Origin: Neckera pumila
Taxonomy: Eukaryota > Streptophyta > Bryopsida > Hypnales > Neckeraceae
Reading direction: 5' to 3'
Length of the DNA: 64,000 nt
Assembly (NCBI GenBank): GCA_963969595.1
Contig: OZ018409.1
Location: forward strand, 1,366,501-1,430,500
Position numbers and translations under genes: made by a program
Shown: piece after piece, positions 23,174 through 36,065 of the stretch
Position numbering within the stretch: the stretch's first letter is position 1
Layout of the letters: the number at the start of each line of letters is the position of its first letter
Notes under the pieces: generated by a model
What the model was told of the DNA's origin: nothing
The model's database searches: none
Seen by the model: the letters and a program-made list of their open reading frames with translations, nothing else

Positions 23174-26100
23174 GCCGCTTCAACGGCGAAGCCTCGGTGC
23201 ACAGTATGGCAAGATCTTGGAACGCCAAAATCGCTTCGGCCTTGCCCGATCGCAGCACATTCTCATCACAGACGGCTGTAGCCTTCCCCTCTGCGACGAG
23301 AATCCTCGCCATTTCGATGAGATTCGAGCCGCATTGGCCATTGAAATGGGGTCCAGTGGGGCGTTTCCCGGACAAAAGCTCCAGCATGACGACGCCGAAG
23401 CTGTAAACGTCGCCCTTGGTTGTGGCTCGCCAGGTCTGCGAGTATTCAGGCGGAACATACCCCGGCGTGCCTGCCACGACCGTGCTCACGTGCGAGCAGT
23501 CGATGTCCATGATCCTCGCCATGCCGAAATCGGTGAGCACGGCTTTGAAGCTCTCGTTCAAGAGGATGTTGCTGGACTTCATGTCGCGGTGGATGATGAG
23601 GTGAGTGCACCCGTGGTGCAGAAACGCCAGGCCTCGCGCGGTCTCCAAGGCGATTCGGACTCGGAGCGGGAATTGCAGTTTCGCAGCTTCCTCCTCACTC
23701 TCGTACAGCCAGTCGTCTAAGCTGCCGTTGACGAAGTACTCGTACACGAGCAGCATCTCCTCGTTGTTGCAGCAGTAGCCCAACAGGGAGACGAGATTCT
23801 TGTGTTGGATCTGGCCGAGGGTTTCCATCTCGGCCTGAAATTCCCGGGGACCCTGAGCGCCGTTCTGGACCAGCTTCTTGATGGCCACGGTGGTGCCGTT
23901 GGCAAGTTTGGCCTTGTACACGATTCCGAACCCGCCGTCTCCGAGAATGTTGTCCTCGCTGAAATTCTCGGTGGCTTGCTGGAGGTGGGCGTATGTTAGG
24001 GATTCCAGACATGGCGTCCCAAACGACGCAACCAAGCTGCTTCTTGACCAATTCGCATGCGGTTTCCCTGGAGTCACACTGGCAAGTGAGCCGGAGTAAT
24101 AGACAGGAGAAACTGTGCACCATGTTGATTTCCAGGACAAAGCATTACATTGCATTAAGGGTTTACGGGTTTAAGGTTGGAGATGGTGATTACCAGTTAA
24201 GATGTAAATTCTAGTTCATGGTACACCAAGATCTGCTAGGTTCAAATTGACTCAAGTATGGTTGTAAATTCAGACGTAACTACTCTTAAATAAATTAAGC
24301 CAAAGTCGGCAGTACAAGGTCTCACCTGTGTAAAACCAGTGGGATTCTGTGTGGCTAGGGCTCCAGGCATCCACATTCTTCTTGACATCGGCCATCTTCC
24401 TTTGCCACTTCACCATGACGCAGTACAGCGAGCTGAACAACAACAGCGCTGAAATTGTACAAAAGCTGCTGATGAGAGCAATTTCGAGGATCTTCATGGT
24501 CTTTTTTGTGGGGATCTCATTGGAAGAAATCCCACCAAGCACTTGACTGCACAACTTCGGTATATTCGTGGCCCCGGTCGTCAAATTCGCGAGTATCAAC
24601 GTGTACTTCGGGTCCGTGTCGTTGAAGCAGAGGTTGACATCGCCCATGTAGGGTTCCCATCCCAAGGTTGTAAACTGCCCCTTTCCTGGGATGGGGCCGC
24701 TCAGTTTCGGATTATACGAAACATTGAACACAGTGAGTGCATACAAGTCTCCGAGCTCGGATGGAATCTCACCGGAGAGGTCATTGTAGGCCATGTCTAG
24801 GGTGATCAACAACGAGGCATTCCCTAACGAGTTTGGAATCGACCCATTCAACCTATTGTGCGACACATTGAAGTTGTACAACGGTTGGTCACCAATATGT
24901 TCAGGGATCGGACCCACCAACCAATTTTCTGATAAGATGAGGAACCCCATGGTAGCGTTTCGGAGATCGGGTAAAGGTCCGGTTAAATTGTTCCTTCCCA
25001 GTTGCCAGTAGCTGAGCACTTTGTCCTCGCCAAGCATTCGACTGCTTCGGAGCTTGAAGGTGCCTTGAATAAGGAGGGGTAACCAACGGTGGCATTTCTT
25101 TGGATCTGAGACATCCAACAACGATTGAAAGTGCTGAGATTGCTCGGGCGCCCAGGTTGATAATATGGAGCACTCGCCTACTGCATCTAAAATCCAAGGA
25201 GTCTCTCGGTTTTGTCGAAAGACGCGGTCGGAGTCCCACCCTATGGCGCCGAGTTCGGGAATGTGTCCTCTCAGATGATTGTGAGCCAAGTTGAGCCATA
25301 GCAAGCTGGAGCAGTTTGTGAGCGCCTGTGGAATTCTTCCTGTCAGCGAGTTGTTTCCGAGCTGCAACCACAAGAGGTCCTGCAGATTGCCGAGACTTTT
25401 CGGGATAGTCCCATTGAGGAAATTCGACGACAAATCCAACCCCTGCAGTTTGTTCAAAAACCCAAGCTCCGTAGGAATGTTGCCCGTTAAGTTGTTGAAC
25501 GAGAGTCGGAGGAGCCGCAAGCTACTCATATTGCCGAACTCCGGCAACACGGAACCTTGGAGGGAATTGTTACTCAAATCAATGTACCGCACCGATTTGA
25601 GCATGGTCATCTCCACTGGAATCGTCCCGACAAATTTGTTGATTTGAAATGTCGCAATCTTGAGGTTGGACAGTTGACCTAGCCAAGTCGGAATTGTCCC
25701 CGTGAGCGCGTTGTTGCCGACATCCAGAACTATTAACGAACTGCACTGACTGAAATTTTGTGGTAATGGTCCGCTCAGGTTGTTGTTTCCCAACAAAAGA
25801 AGCTTCAATTTCTTGAGCTTGCCGAATTCTACTGGAATCGGTCCGGTGAAATGGTTTCCTTGCAAGATCAACATCTCCAAGTTGCTGCAATTGCCGAGTT
25901 TGGTCGGCAGTAGACCACTTAATTTGTTCCAAGCGACGTCTAGCTTGTATAGAGATTCGCAATTTGAGAGGAGACTGTCAGGAATGGACCCATTGATAGC
26001 ATTGTTGTCAGCCATGACGAGCTCCTCAAGGTAATTGAGCTGGCCGAATTCGTGAGGGATCGCACCCTCAAGAGAGTTGTCGCCGATGTCTACGGTACGT

Positions 26101-28509
26101 AAGTTTGCACAGCTGCTTAGTAATGCCGGAAGACTTCCTGTGAGGTTGTTGGAGGACACATTGAAGAAGTTGACGTTACTACAGTTTGCAAATAGCCCAG
26201 ATGGAATGGATCCACTCAACTGATTTCGCGACAGGTCCAAGTTCTTCATATTGATGAGTCTTCCAAGCTCCGCTGGAATGTTTCCTGTGAGGCAGTTGTC
26301 TGTGAAATTCAGCTCCTGCAGGTTTGCACTTAGCTTAGAAATTTCAACGAATGCACACTCAATCCTCTTCAATCGCACTGGCTAGGGTCCCTACTTTTTC
26401 ACGACGGCATAGGTTGAATATATGTGACAAGCATGCTATAGTCCACGACATGTTAGAGAAGTTCATAGTAAATAGTGAAGAGGTTTGAGACGAATCCTGC
26501 ATCGACCATGCAGAAGGAATGAACGCAAGTGTTGATTAGATGAAATTTTCGGGAGTCAAGAGGCTTATCAAGATTATTAGTGATTCTACTCGATCAAGAA
26601 TATCAATTACTATATTTTTTGGCTTCATTGTATATTATATTCATTAGGGCTTAAAGTTTGCCATAGACCAAATGTAGGTAAATGTTCTATTGTAATAAGG
26701 TGTTGAAATTCAACAAGAGATTCGTGAGATTAAGAGAGACCAATGATAACTAAGAAGTATTTGAAGAGGGCAATTATAGTAGGTTGGAAAAGAAGTTGGA
26801 GCATTTTATCACAAAACTAAGGCATGAGATAGTGTTCGTTTAGTTGAATCAGTGGTCACTTGAAGTATTGGCATGGATTAACTCAAATGAAATACTAGTT
26901 GTAGTATTGAAGAAGCACCTATGGCTACAAGTATCTACTCTACAAGCACTAGAAGAATACTATTGACCAGAGAAACTTGCACAAAAACTCTCACAACTAA
27001 CATTCTTGACCATGTGGGTCTTCTCATTAGTCGTTTCCTTCATCTATATGGCCAACATTTCTACTAGTGGAGAGTCTGTGTCAGCTTGTTTATCAAATAA
27101 GATCCAACTTAAACTTCCTCACAGGAGCTTTCATGAATGCAAAGCTTCCTGCTTTTCAGTCTAAAGCAGATAATGTTATGCTAACAGCTCACTATAAGGA
27201 GTAGAATTATGTGCTCTGACGTTATAACCCTCTCCCAAGGCAACGAGCCAGTGACACAGGTGCCAAGACACCAGACTTGGCATCAGCACGGTTTTTGAGA
27301 GGTAAATTTTATACCTGCAGGCACAGCTGCCTTGAATACCGGACTTGGCATCTATCAGCATGGTTTCTGTTTTTCAAAAGGCAGAATTTGTACCTGCAAA
27401 TTGACGCAGTTGCCGATTTCTTGAGGAATGTTCCCTGTGAGGTTGTTGTCTGCAAATGACAGAGAAATGAGAGCCTGCAGGCCGGAAATTCTTCCCGGCA
27501 CAGGTCCAGTGAGGTTGACGGAAGCCAGGTTGACGACGGTGACCCGGCTCTCCCCTCGCCAGTCCCCACAGCGCACGCCAGGCCAGCCACACGGTCCCTC
27601 ATTGCTTCTCACCCAATTTGCAATGAGATAGGCACTGCTGCTTCGCCAGGACAGGAGAATCGATTCGTCTTGGATCAACCCCATGGAGGGATTGCTTGCC
27701 CATGCCGTTGCCTGCAATTCTGAGAGACGTGAGATTGTGCATCAGTCAACTCAGACACTCACAGCTTTCGAACCTCGATCAGGTTCCATATTCAAATGGT
27801 AGATTTTGGTGCATGCAATTGCCATAGTGTGTCAGTTGAACCTTGGATCTTTACCTATCCTAGTTTTCGGAGCTCTGAATGTCAATTTTATTATCAATAT
27901 ATTGGAGTGTTAATTTCAGATTGTCAAAGGTGTGATCGAGCTGGAGAAGCGACAATGGTGTAAATTTCTACCAGTATTAACAAATTTGACGTTTTCAAGA
28001 TCATGGCAGATTTGTTGCAATTGGCACAGTTTCAGTTGAACCTCAGATCTTTACCTATCCTAGTCTTCTGAGCTCTGAATGTCAATTTCATTATATCCAT
28101 TGGCGTGTTTCAGAGTGTGAAAGTTGTGACGTGCAACTAAGTGCGCAAAGTTTGATCTACAAATGAAGTCTGGTTTAGATTTTCATTTCCAGATGCCCAT
28201 TTGGAATAGTGCCAGTGGTGTGTTCGAATTTGTACCAGTATCTACAATCGAAATTGAAGTTTCTGGGCACTTTGATTTCACAGTTTTGGTGCTTTGAAGC
28301 ACGCCATTTTAACGAAGACATCCACGGGTGTTCATAAAGGAAGTTGAATGCAATCACTCAAGAGACTCACCTCGAAATCTGCTCCTCCCTGAACGTCTTC
28401 CAGCACTTCGAATCGCACCTTCCGATCGTGGAGAATCAACCTTCATGATCGCTGTCACGAAGTGTGGTCCGAGAAGGATGCAAAGAAACAAAATCCAGCT
28501 TACAGACAT
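23076..28509 (-). CDS. LRR receptor-like serine/threonine kinase, EMS1/PSKR-like
   Basis: Plasma-membrane receptor kinase; the ligand is unknown. Four exons, in - strand order: 28509-28371, 27719-27394, 26315-24326, 24112-23076. All are GT-AG with matching phases, giving 1163 residues. Residues 1-20 form a signal peptide (MSVSWILFLCILLG). The LRR cap has GPCGWPGVRC, followed by about twenty 24-residue repeats. A non-LRR island with Cys and Trp residues lies at about 510-590. One membrane helix is at about 764-790. The kinase domain is complete: GDGGFG at 876-881, VAIKK lysine near 897, HRD at 993-995, DFG at 1013-1015, PPE at 1039-1041. It is an RD kinase and should be active. The exon 2/3 junction falls exactly between two 24-residue repeats. 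An in-frame ATG 60 bases upstream (28569) would add a hydrophobic stretch and is less likely. Kinase sequence is nearest EMS1 from memory. Confidence 0.92.
27271..27414. repeat. partial duplication across an exon-intron junction
   Basis: Segment 27271-27330 (ACTTGGCATCAGCACGGTTT to CACAGCTGCC) resembles 27340-27414, which contains the exon 2 splice donor of the receptor kinase. The copies are about 70 bases apart. The distal copy carries a TACCTGCAGG that on the - strand resembles a donor. Confidence 0.55.
27811..28130. repeat. 200-bp tandem duplication in receptor kinase intron 1
   Basis: CAGTTGAACC, GGATCTTTACCTATCCTAG and GAGCTCTGAATGTCAATTT occur at about 27832 and again 200 bases later at about 28032, with scattered differences. 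It lies inside the 27720-28370 intron. Confidence 0.7.
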
Positions 28510-30574
28510 GGCTATGATTAATTGGTCAGCGCTTGCAACTAATAGTGTAACTGAGACTCTAAGAGGCAACCCAATTTCCTACAGAAGCCAGCAGCATGTC
28601 ACCGATCTCATCAAATAGAATTTGTCTGACCGGGCCATCAAAATATTTGAGGCATCACAGTTCATGATTCTTTCCGAACCCGGGATAGTGCCGTTCAGAG
28701 CCTTGCCTCAAAGGTCTGGACGCTCACAGAACTTCAAATGATCACAATACCCAAAATCGCGTCCATTCTCAGAGTCCAAGTCTTGAACTGTTGACATCCA
28801 TGTTGATTCTATCTCCATTGAGAGTTTCCCAGATCTTGCTATCTCTACCACCAATCTCTCTGCCCTTTGAAGTTGCAACTAACATCTAATTCTTACTCAC
28901 GGCTCACTTCAGGGTGTATTTTGTCCAGTAACTTCGTGGTTGCAGCTTCTGGTTACCACGACGCAAGGTCTTGAGCTTCGCCGGCAGCGTGGAGCTTCAA
29001 TGTGAGCTAGTATAAAAGTGAGTTTCTTGGCTATGCGCAAGCCTTTCCTTAGTTTCCGTCACTTTATTACAACGCCCATAGAGATATATGAACTCAAGAA
29101 GACAAGTGGTTCGGAATATCCCTCCAATAGGGCGTCAGACTGAAGTTCAAGGTTAACAGGAGGTACAGCTTCCATCACTTATCACAGCACTCTCCAATTA
29201 TTGATGACCGAGTTATGCACGAAAAATTGTCAACAGATCGACTTCAGAAGATCACTACAATGACGACCTCAGAGATGTTCATTCTAAGTGGAACACTAAT
29301 CAAGTAAGTGTTTGCCTAAGCTTATGAAGCCCGTGGTGTTAGTCTGCAGTTTTGAGACCATGAGACTTCGAAGAAGTGAGCAGTAGCCTCGACGGTGCGC
29401 AGTCCAGTGACCGTAGCAAAGGTAGGACTTACTCAATGACCACGAAACTCAAACTCTTAACGGATTCTTTTTAACAGAAGACCAAAGGCTAAATAGGAAT
29501 AATCTCAATAATTTCCATCTCTGGTCAGCATGTTCACGGTACTTGAGGATGACTAGAACCGGCCAACCGGGCTCCTGAAGATCTGAACAAGTAAGTGAAG
29601 TGCGGCAAAAAAGAGAAGAAAGTGAAGGGGTTGGATGCTTTGTATGTCACAGCCAGAAGTTAGACCTTGGTTTCTAATTAACCGCAACGAATGTTGCTAT
29701 CCCAGAGGAAATGATGTTATGTGACCCTCAGTAGACTGCATTACCACCAAGAAACCAAGCAGCCAGGCTACGAGATGCTCTGTCTCTGTATCATTGATTC
29801 TCTTTCTCTTTTTGAGAAAAGTCCAACTCAAGCTTCCTCACATACAGCTTCTGTCAATGCAAAGCTTCGTCAGACTTTTCGATCCAGACTCGTTCTGGAG
29901 CCAACAAAGATCGACTTATACAGCGTAAGAGATATAAGAGGCACAAGCGGTTGGATTGCTTGAGTGAACTTATTGCAATGCCATCTACAAAGTTCCTAAA
30001 CCATGGCTTCCAGGCTCCCTTTTAAAACCAGATTTGAGGTGAATATGATACTTAAGTCTTGTCTATTCTAATCATGCTTGATGTTCCTCGGGTTGTTGCA
30101 TCTGTGATAGGGTTCAGCCTTGAGTTGCATTGGAGCCGAACTTTTGGTCTGGTATTCAACTTACATGCATCCGCTTTTTGTGACTCACTTGTTTTCGTGC
30201 CTGACACATTGTTTTAGTTTACACAATCTCAATTGTGTTTTGGAGGACGCCAAACTTATGGCATTCAAGACTCTAGAATGTAAGACAGATATAAATTTAC
30301 GCCTGAAGGCACCCCACCTTTGAAAGTGTCAATGTAGTGAATTTCTGCCAAATTAGGCAAATTTTCCATTGCCTCGTAAGGTACAGCTTGACTCTAGAAA
30401 TATGCTAATTCAAGCCTGTTTAGTACGACCTCTAAAATGACACGACATCCTCCATGCGAGCCACGACATCGTTGACTGAAATCCCTTTTTGGACTTGTCG
30501 CAGTGAAGAAGTTGGAACTCCGAGTGCTACGAAGCTATACTGTATTAACTGACACAACAAAATGCTACAACGTG
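28510..30574. other. upstream flank of the receptor kinase gene
   Basis: Probably the promoter and 5' leader near 28510-29100. No second gene recognised. A stretch near 29822-29885 (CCAACTCAAGCTTCCTCACA, AATGCAAAGCTTC) resembles 27107-27165 inside the gene, a small dispersed duplication. Confidence 0.4.
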
Positions 30575-30851
30575 CTACACTAAAAATGATATTTAGTGTT
30601 GGCAACACTAATTACGAACCTTGACACTAAATATCATAAGTAAGTAACACTAAATCTAATTTCTAACACTAAATATGCTCTATGATAAATCTGAAATCTG
30701 AAAAGGTTTACATTTAGTGTTAGAACACGTTAAAAAAACGAACACATTAAAAAAATGAACTAAATCCGCTACAATTCAGATTTAGTGTTGTGGTTGGTAA
30801 GGGGGTAAAACATTAAATGTCATACTGCACTAAATATCATTTTTAGTGTAG
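30575..30851. mobile_element. CTACACTAAA-ended MITE, copy 1
   Basis: A 277-bp element with inverted ends CTACACTAAAAATGATATTT. Internally the words ACACTAAAT and ATTTAGTGT recur many times in both orientations, as in subterminal transposase sites. The whole element returns inverted at 32672-32987. CACTA-type ends are suggested, but no clean 3-bp flanking duplication was seen. Confidence 0.7.
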
Positions 30852-31736
30852 TGTGCAACCCAGACTCGGCAATTCAAATATTTATATAAATTGAAGTTGG
30901 GTTTTGCCTTGCACTGTCACTGAATGCTCTAGTCTTAGAAAAAATGACTTTCCCATGACTTTTTTCCTGACCTACAACACCACAACAGTTCAATTTGGAC
31001 CCGACCAGCAGAGTCTGCGAGGATTGCGATAAGTAGAAAGTTTTCGCTGTTGGGAGGAAACCAGGTGGGAGATCTTGACCCCTTGTTGACTCGCTACAAA
31101 GGATGGTCTTCACAGCATTCTTGCCTTTCGTACCTTTTGAGGTTCCGTCTGTGAATTTAGACTGAATCATCAACAAAGGGTGGTCGAGAGTATGACCGAC
31201 TCAGAATTCAATCACCTCTTTACATTCATGCAAGCAATCGAAATGCAGAAATTCTGGGAGGACTGGCCTCAAAATCGGTAGCTTCAACACTCATACGGAG
31301 TAGTATTTCTTTCTGTAAACAAGCATATTAGGGTGGTGGTGGGGTAATGTTCTTGCTTGATAGTTGCATGATGGGCAATCATTTTGAACTATTTTGTACC
31401 CAATACAATGAAAAGTCAAAACTAAAGTGTAACTCTGATTTGGTAGTCACTAAAGGTGCTCAGCACTTTCAGCAGGACTTATGACTGGGTAAATTGATGG
31501 TCACGAATTGAGCTGAGGTGGGTCCCCCCAAACCGCCTCTTTTTGTGCCTAGTTACTGTTATTAGACTCATCAAATTTTTATGTTTTATTGTTGGCAAGT
31601 GAAGGGATGTCCCCCAATGTACCAAAGAATGTAACATTTGGACACCGTGTGGAAAAGTTATGAAGGGTCAAAGTTTCTTTTATAGGGGTTCTAAAATCAT
31701 TTCTTCTACATTGGTATTGACAGTAGATGACATTTG
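30852..31736. other. intergenic, no gene seen
   Basis: A frame on the - strand at 30874-31176 has no family resemblance. No repeat ends were recognised. Confidence 0.4.
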
Positions 31737-32664
31737 AGGCCTAAAGGACCAACATGCGTTTTGTGGCGGTATAGAATTTTTGGGTAGGTACATACGACTA
31801 GATATTTCCATATTTTTGGCTAAAATTTTAATAGAAGATGGGGGCGAGGAATATCTTTCATATGCACCAAATTTCATGACATTTGGAAATATAAGTCAAA
31901 AGTTATGGCCTAATATGTTACTTTTTTTTGTAACTAGGCAGTCCGGGCAGATAAAAAAGAATCACTTTTTTCAAAAACAAAAATTTGAAATTGGTTTTCT
32001 AGAGTTATATATAGGTAAAAAACTTTGAATCATCCCATTTTGATCAATGAGTCAAAAGTTATGAAGATTTTAAGTTTGCGAGCAGTTTGGGATTCTCTAC
32101 TCTAAAATAAGCTTTGAAGTCCTTTATCTTACTCAATTTTCAATATTTTTTGAAAAAAATTAAATCATAGGATGTAGATTATTTATTACAACATTGTCAC
32201 CATTGGGATTAGCATTTTTCAATTCCATAATTAAATACCTAACAGTTTTGTATTTTGAATCATTTTCTACTACTATCTACTTACAGTTTTTTTTCCTATA
32301 TGTTGTATAATTCCAAATGAAGTGAAAATTTTCAATCATGTAGCCAACTTGTCTAGGAAAAAGAATTGGAAGAAGCACCACCATTTTGGACATTTTTCAT
32401 CGAAAAGTGAGCTTGTAAAGTGCTGTTGCCCTGTTTTTGGCAGGGCCAAAAAAATGGTTTTAGTAAATTTGAATGCATATATCTTGCAATCCACGTGATG
32501 GAAATTCCTGAAATTTTTTCCCTATGTTCTCAAGTCACCATACTACAAGATCCTACGGTTACATGTGTAAAAAAAGTTTTTTTCAAAAATTGGATACTTG
32601 TACTAAAAATGGCAGTTTTGGAGTGTCTTTGGTGAGAATATAGTCATAGAACTTTAGGGTTTAA
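31737..32664. mobile_element. TTAA-type element, subfamily A, left end eroded
   Basis: Close copy of 1083-2016 in the same orientation. The left TTAA-CCC has been lost (GGCCTAAAGGACCAACATGC remains); the right end is CTTTAGGG-TTTAA. The interior matches nearly base for base over long stretches. Confidence 0.75.
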
Positions 32665-32671
32665 AAGACTA

Positions 32672-32987
32672 CTACACTAAGAATGATATTTAGTGTAGTA
32701 TGACATTTAGTGTTTTACCCCCCTACCAGCTACAACAATAAATCTGAATTGTAGCGGATTTAGTGTTGTGTTGGACTTCAATGCGCCGCCTCCGCCTCCG
32801 CCTCCGCTTCCTTTGCAAGTTCATTTTTTAAACGTGTTCTAACACTAAATGTCAACCTTTTCAGATTTAAGATTTACCATAGAGCATATTTAGTGTTAGA
32901 AATTAGATTTAGTGTTACTTACTTATGATATTTAGTGTCAAGGTTCGTAATTAGTGTTGCCAACACTAAATATCATTTTTAGTGTAG
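32672..32987. mobile_element. CTACACTAAA-ended MITE, copy 2 (inverted)
   Basis: Reverse-complement copy of 30575-30851, 316 bp. It differs by an extra block of about 45-50 bases that includes a CCGCCT hexamer run (about 32778-32815). It lies eight bases after the TTAA-type element that ends at 32664. Confidence 0.75.
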
Positions 32988-33080
32988 TTAGCTTGCGTTC
33001 CTAGACTGTAAGAATGCAGGATAACTATTGGTTGATGTAATTGAAACCGTGCCACATCATTTTTGAAAAAATTAAAATAT

Positions 33081-33132
33081 ACAAATATAGATACAGATAT
33101 AGATACAGATACAGATATAGGTATAGGTATAG
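33081..33132. repeat. GATATA/GATACA hexamer microsatellite
   Basis: About eight imperfect hexamers, such as ATAGATACAGAT, in an AT-rich spacer. Confidence 0.7.
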
Positions 33133-33682
33133 ATATATTTATTTATTTTTTTGAAAAAAAAATTCTAACACCCGTACTGGCTGTTTGCAGAATTGGGCCA
33201 GCATTGGTGAAATGGCCCTCTAATGTCATCTAATGTTTTAGAGATGTATCCTCAATAATAATGGCAATTTTGGATCTTTGGCACATTGGGGGTTACACAC
33301 CTTAGGATGAACTCTACATAAACTCTTGTCTTTAGAAGAATTATGGGGCCTCTGGAAGGCTGCTCCAGAGCGACCATCTAGTCTACTAAATTGCAAGTAG
33401 GTTTCCTACAAAAATTGTCAAAAGTGTAGTCAGATGATGTGAATTTTGCTAAACTAGTTAGTAAGAGCAGGCTTGTCACCAACTTCCACAATAAAAAAAG
33501 CCAATACAAGTTGACCATCGTTTGTTTTTGGTTCACTATTGGAATAAATTCCAGATTTCAAAAAAGAAAAAGGCCAATATTAAACAAGGTTTTTAATTGG
33601 AAATTAAAAATACCAATGAAGCCAATTATCCAATCCAATCCACATAATTAATTTAAGTGGCTTTTGAATTTGTGTGTTTTGA

Positions 33683-34300
33683 GATGAAAATAGGAACCTC
33701 TTTATACAAGTGAGGTTGTAGTAGGGCAAGCAATGCATGTGGGATATGTAAATCAGGATGAATAGGAGCTCCACCACTCATAGTTATGTGAGAAAAAAAC
33801 ATTGTATTAAAAGCAAAATTTTGGGCCTCATTTAGGCATAGTATAACAACTTTTTTGAAAAATCTTTAGACTAATAAAAGCTGGATAAACAAGCTAAATT
33901 TCATAACCAAAAATCCTTTTGTGATTTCATGTCTCCAATCAAAAGTTATAGACAAAATTCATATCGGATATTTGAAGGAACATTTTTAAGACATTTTCTT
34001 TGACATTTCAAACATCTGATCTGAATTTTGTCTATAAATTTTGATTGGAGACTTGAAATCACAAAAGGATTTTTGGTTATGAAATTTAGCTTGTTTATCC
34101 AGCTTTTATTAGTCAAAAGTTTTTTCAAAAAAGTTGTTTTACTATGCCCTAAATGAGGCCCAAAATTCTGCTTTTAATACAATTTCTTTTTTTCACTTAA
34201 CTTTGAAGGTGGAGCTCCTACTCAATCCAATTTACATATCCCATATGCATTGTTCTATTTATCACTATTCCACTTCAATGAAGATCTTCTCCTCTCATCT
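33683..34300. repeat. fold-back (long inverted repeat) element 1
   Basis: Two arms of about 290 bases in opposite orientation around a short centre near 33990. The left arm has ATGCATGTGGGATATGTAAA and GGAGCTCCACC, the right arm their complements. Arms also share AAAAATCCTTTTGTGATTTC. Related copies are at 35755, 39908, 43975 and 44795. No coding frame. Confidence 0.8.
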
Positions 34301-34577
34301 TCAAACACTTCAATTGTCCACAAAATAAATCTTTCACATTGGCATAAAAAATATTCTTGATGGTAAGCCACTCGACTATTTTTGGACTTTTGCATTTTTT
34401 CCTACAATTTGGATTGAGAGAAAGATGCATCTAAGTAGAAAGTGTTTAATAGTCAAGGTTATGGTGCTTTAATACATCTTAACCTTGATTATTAAATACT
34501 TTTTACTTGGATTTTCAGCCATTGACAAACATCTAACATCAAGATTGAAGGTGAATGGGAATAGCGGAAAAAAAATT

Positions 34578-35232
34578 AGCTAAGCCCTCTAAGACCCCCA
34601 AACACTGTCTACGGGGTCCTCGGAGGGCTGTGGAGCGACCCTCCATAGGCCCCAAATTTTCTTTAATGTTCACATTAGGGGAGATTCGGGCTTCTAAGTT
34701 CGCAAACTGTGAGAACTCTATAGGAATGCTGGAACGCTGCCAAATGGCAAGCTGACATGGCCAAGCGACTGCCACGTCAGATTTTGTTTTATTTTATTTT
34801 TTTGAAAAGAAAAAAAAATTTATTTATAGTATTCTTTTAAGTTTTAACATTTTAATAATTTTTTATTTTTATTTTTTTTGGTAATAACTTTTTTTTTTGA
34901 CAGTAGTGCGTTGTTTCCAACATCGGGAATAGCCAATAGATGAGATTTTGGGGTCTTGGAGGGCTCCAAGTTCCCCTGTTGTCTGCTGCGTTCCCAAACT
35001 GCGGGAACGTAGCAACAGTAGCTGGCTGACGTGGCATAGCGATTGTCACATCATTTTTTGAAAACAAATAAAATAAAATAAAATTTGCTTAAAATGATAT
35101 TTTGGTAAGAAATTTTTTTATTTTTTTATTTTTTTAAAAAAAAAAAATTCTAACACACCCGTACTGGCGTTCACTGAATCTGGGCAGATTAGAGAACGGG
35201 CCGGAAACGGCCCTCTAGACCCCCAAATATCA
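34578..35232. repeat. MITE-like block with GGGGTCTNGGAGGGC ends
   Basis: The segment 34947-35232 starts TTTTGGGGTCTTGGAGGGC and ends with the imperfect complement GCCCTCTAGACCCCCAAA. Similar motifs at 34578 (GCCCTCTAAGACCCCCAAA) and about 34610 mark a neighbouring related copy. Sequence near 33150-33260 (ACCCGTACTGGC, GGCCCTCTAA) is a further relative. Confidence 0.5.
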
Positions 35233-35754
35233 TCTAATGCTTGAAACAATCTTCTAAAGGCTCAAATCTCCTCTAATGCTTAGTGACAAACTTTGTTGTT
35301 TTGTATAAAAATTTGTTATTTGTCTTATTAGTGCCAGTTATAAAATGAATTTACAGATATTTATAATTGTTTATCAAAGAGCTATATTTTTACCAATGAT
35401 ATTTGTGATGATTCTTTGACATAAATAGCTTTAGTACACGTACTATGGATCAAAATGTTCTTTATAACTTGCCAAAAGTTATAACTGAATGCAATTTCAT
35501 TTCATAAACTAGCACTACCTTTAATTGTAGGATAGGGTTGGTGGAAATAATTATGTTAAATAAATTCAAAAATTAAATATAATGAAAAAAAGAATTTGCC
35601 AAAGATAGCAAGAATTTAATGACTAAATCTTCAAAGAAAAAAAAACCATTTAGAGGGTCCAAAATAGTCCAAATAAAGTCTTAAGTTCAATGCAATAATG
35701 GATATTCATTACTAGCAATACCAATCTATCATTTGACCATCTACCATCAAGAAA
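35233..35754. other. intergenic, AT-rich, nothing seen
   Basis: No reading frame, repeat end or RNA gene recognised. Confidence 0.4.
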
Positions 35755-36065
35755 ATTTTGATGGAAAAAATGAAGGAATTACTTCATTGACATTTTGTAA
35801 GAATGAAGGGTGGAGAGACTATTTTTATTTTGAAATCCATCGTCCATCACAAATCCTCTAAGGGTATGGAATAATTTGAAGATGAAAGCTTGACCTCTCA
35901 TTGTCAAAATGTAAGTATTGTGTTCAAAGTAAAATTTCAGACCTCATTTTGGCATAGTAGAATTACTTTTTTCAAAAAACTTTGAACGAAAAAAAGTTGG
36001 AAAAACTAAAACTAAATTGAATCTCCAAAAATCCATTGTTGTGAGTTTTTCCTACCTATCCAAAA
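35755..36065. repeat. partial fold-back element (single arm)
   Basis: One arm of the fold-back family: GATGAAAGCTTGACCTCTCA, GACCTCATTTTGGCATAGTA and CTCCAAAAATCCATT match the right arms at 40.4 and 45.3 kb in opposite orientation. It ends shortly before the 7.2-kb element at 36152. Confidence 0.6.

Noticed and set aside
23151..23720. Long + strand frame across the kinase exon
   Set aside because: Antisense shadow of the well-supported kinase coding sequence.
30575..30851. Firm assignment to CACTA (EnSpm)
   Set aside because: Ends contain CACTA, but the flanking bases do not show a 3-bp direct duplication in either copy.
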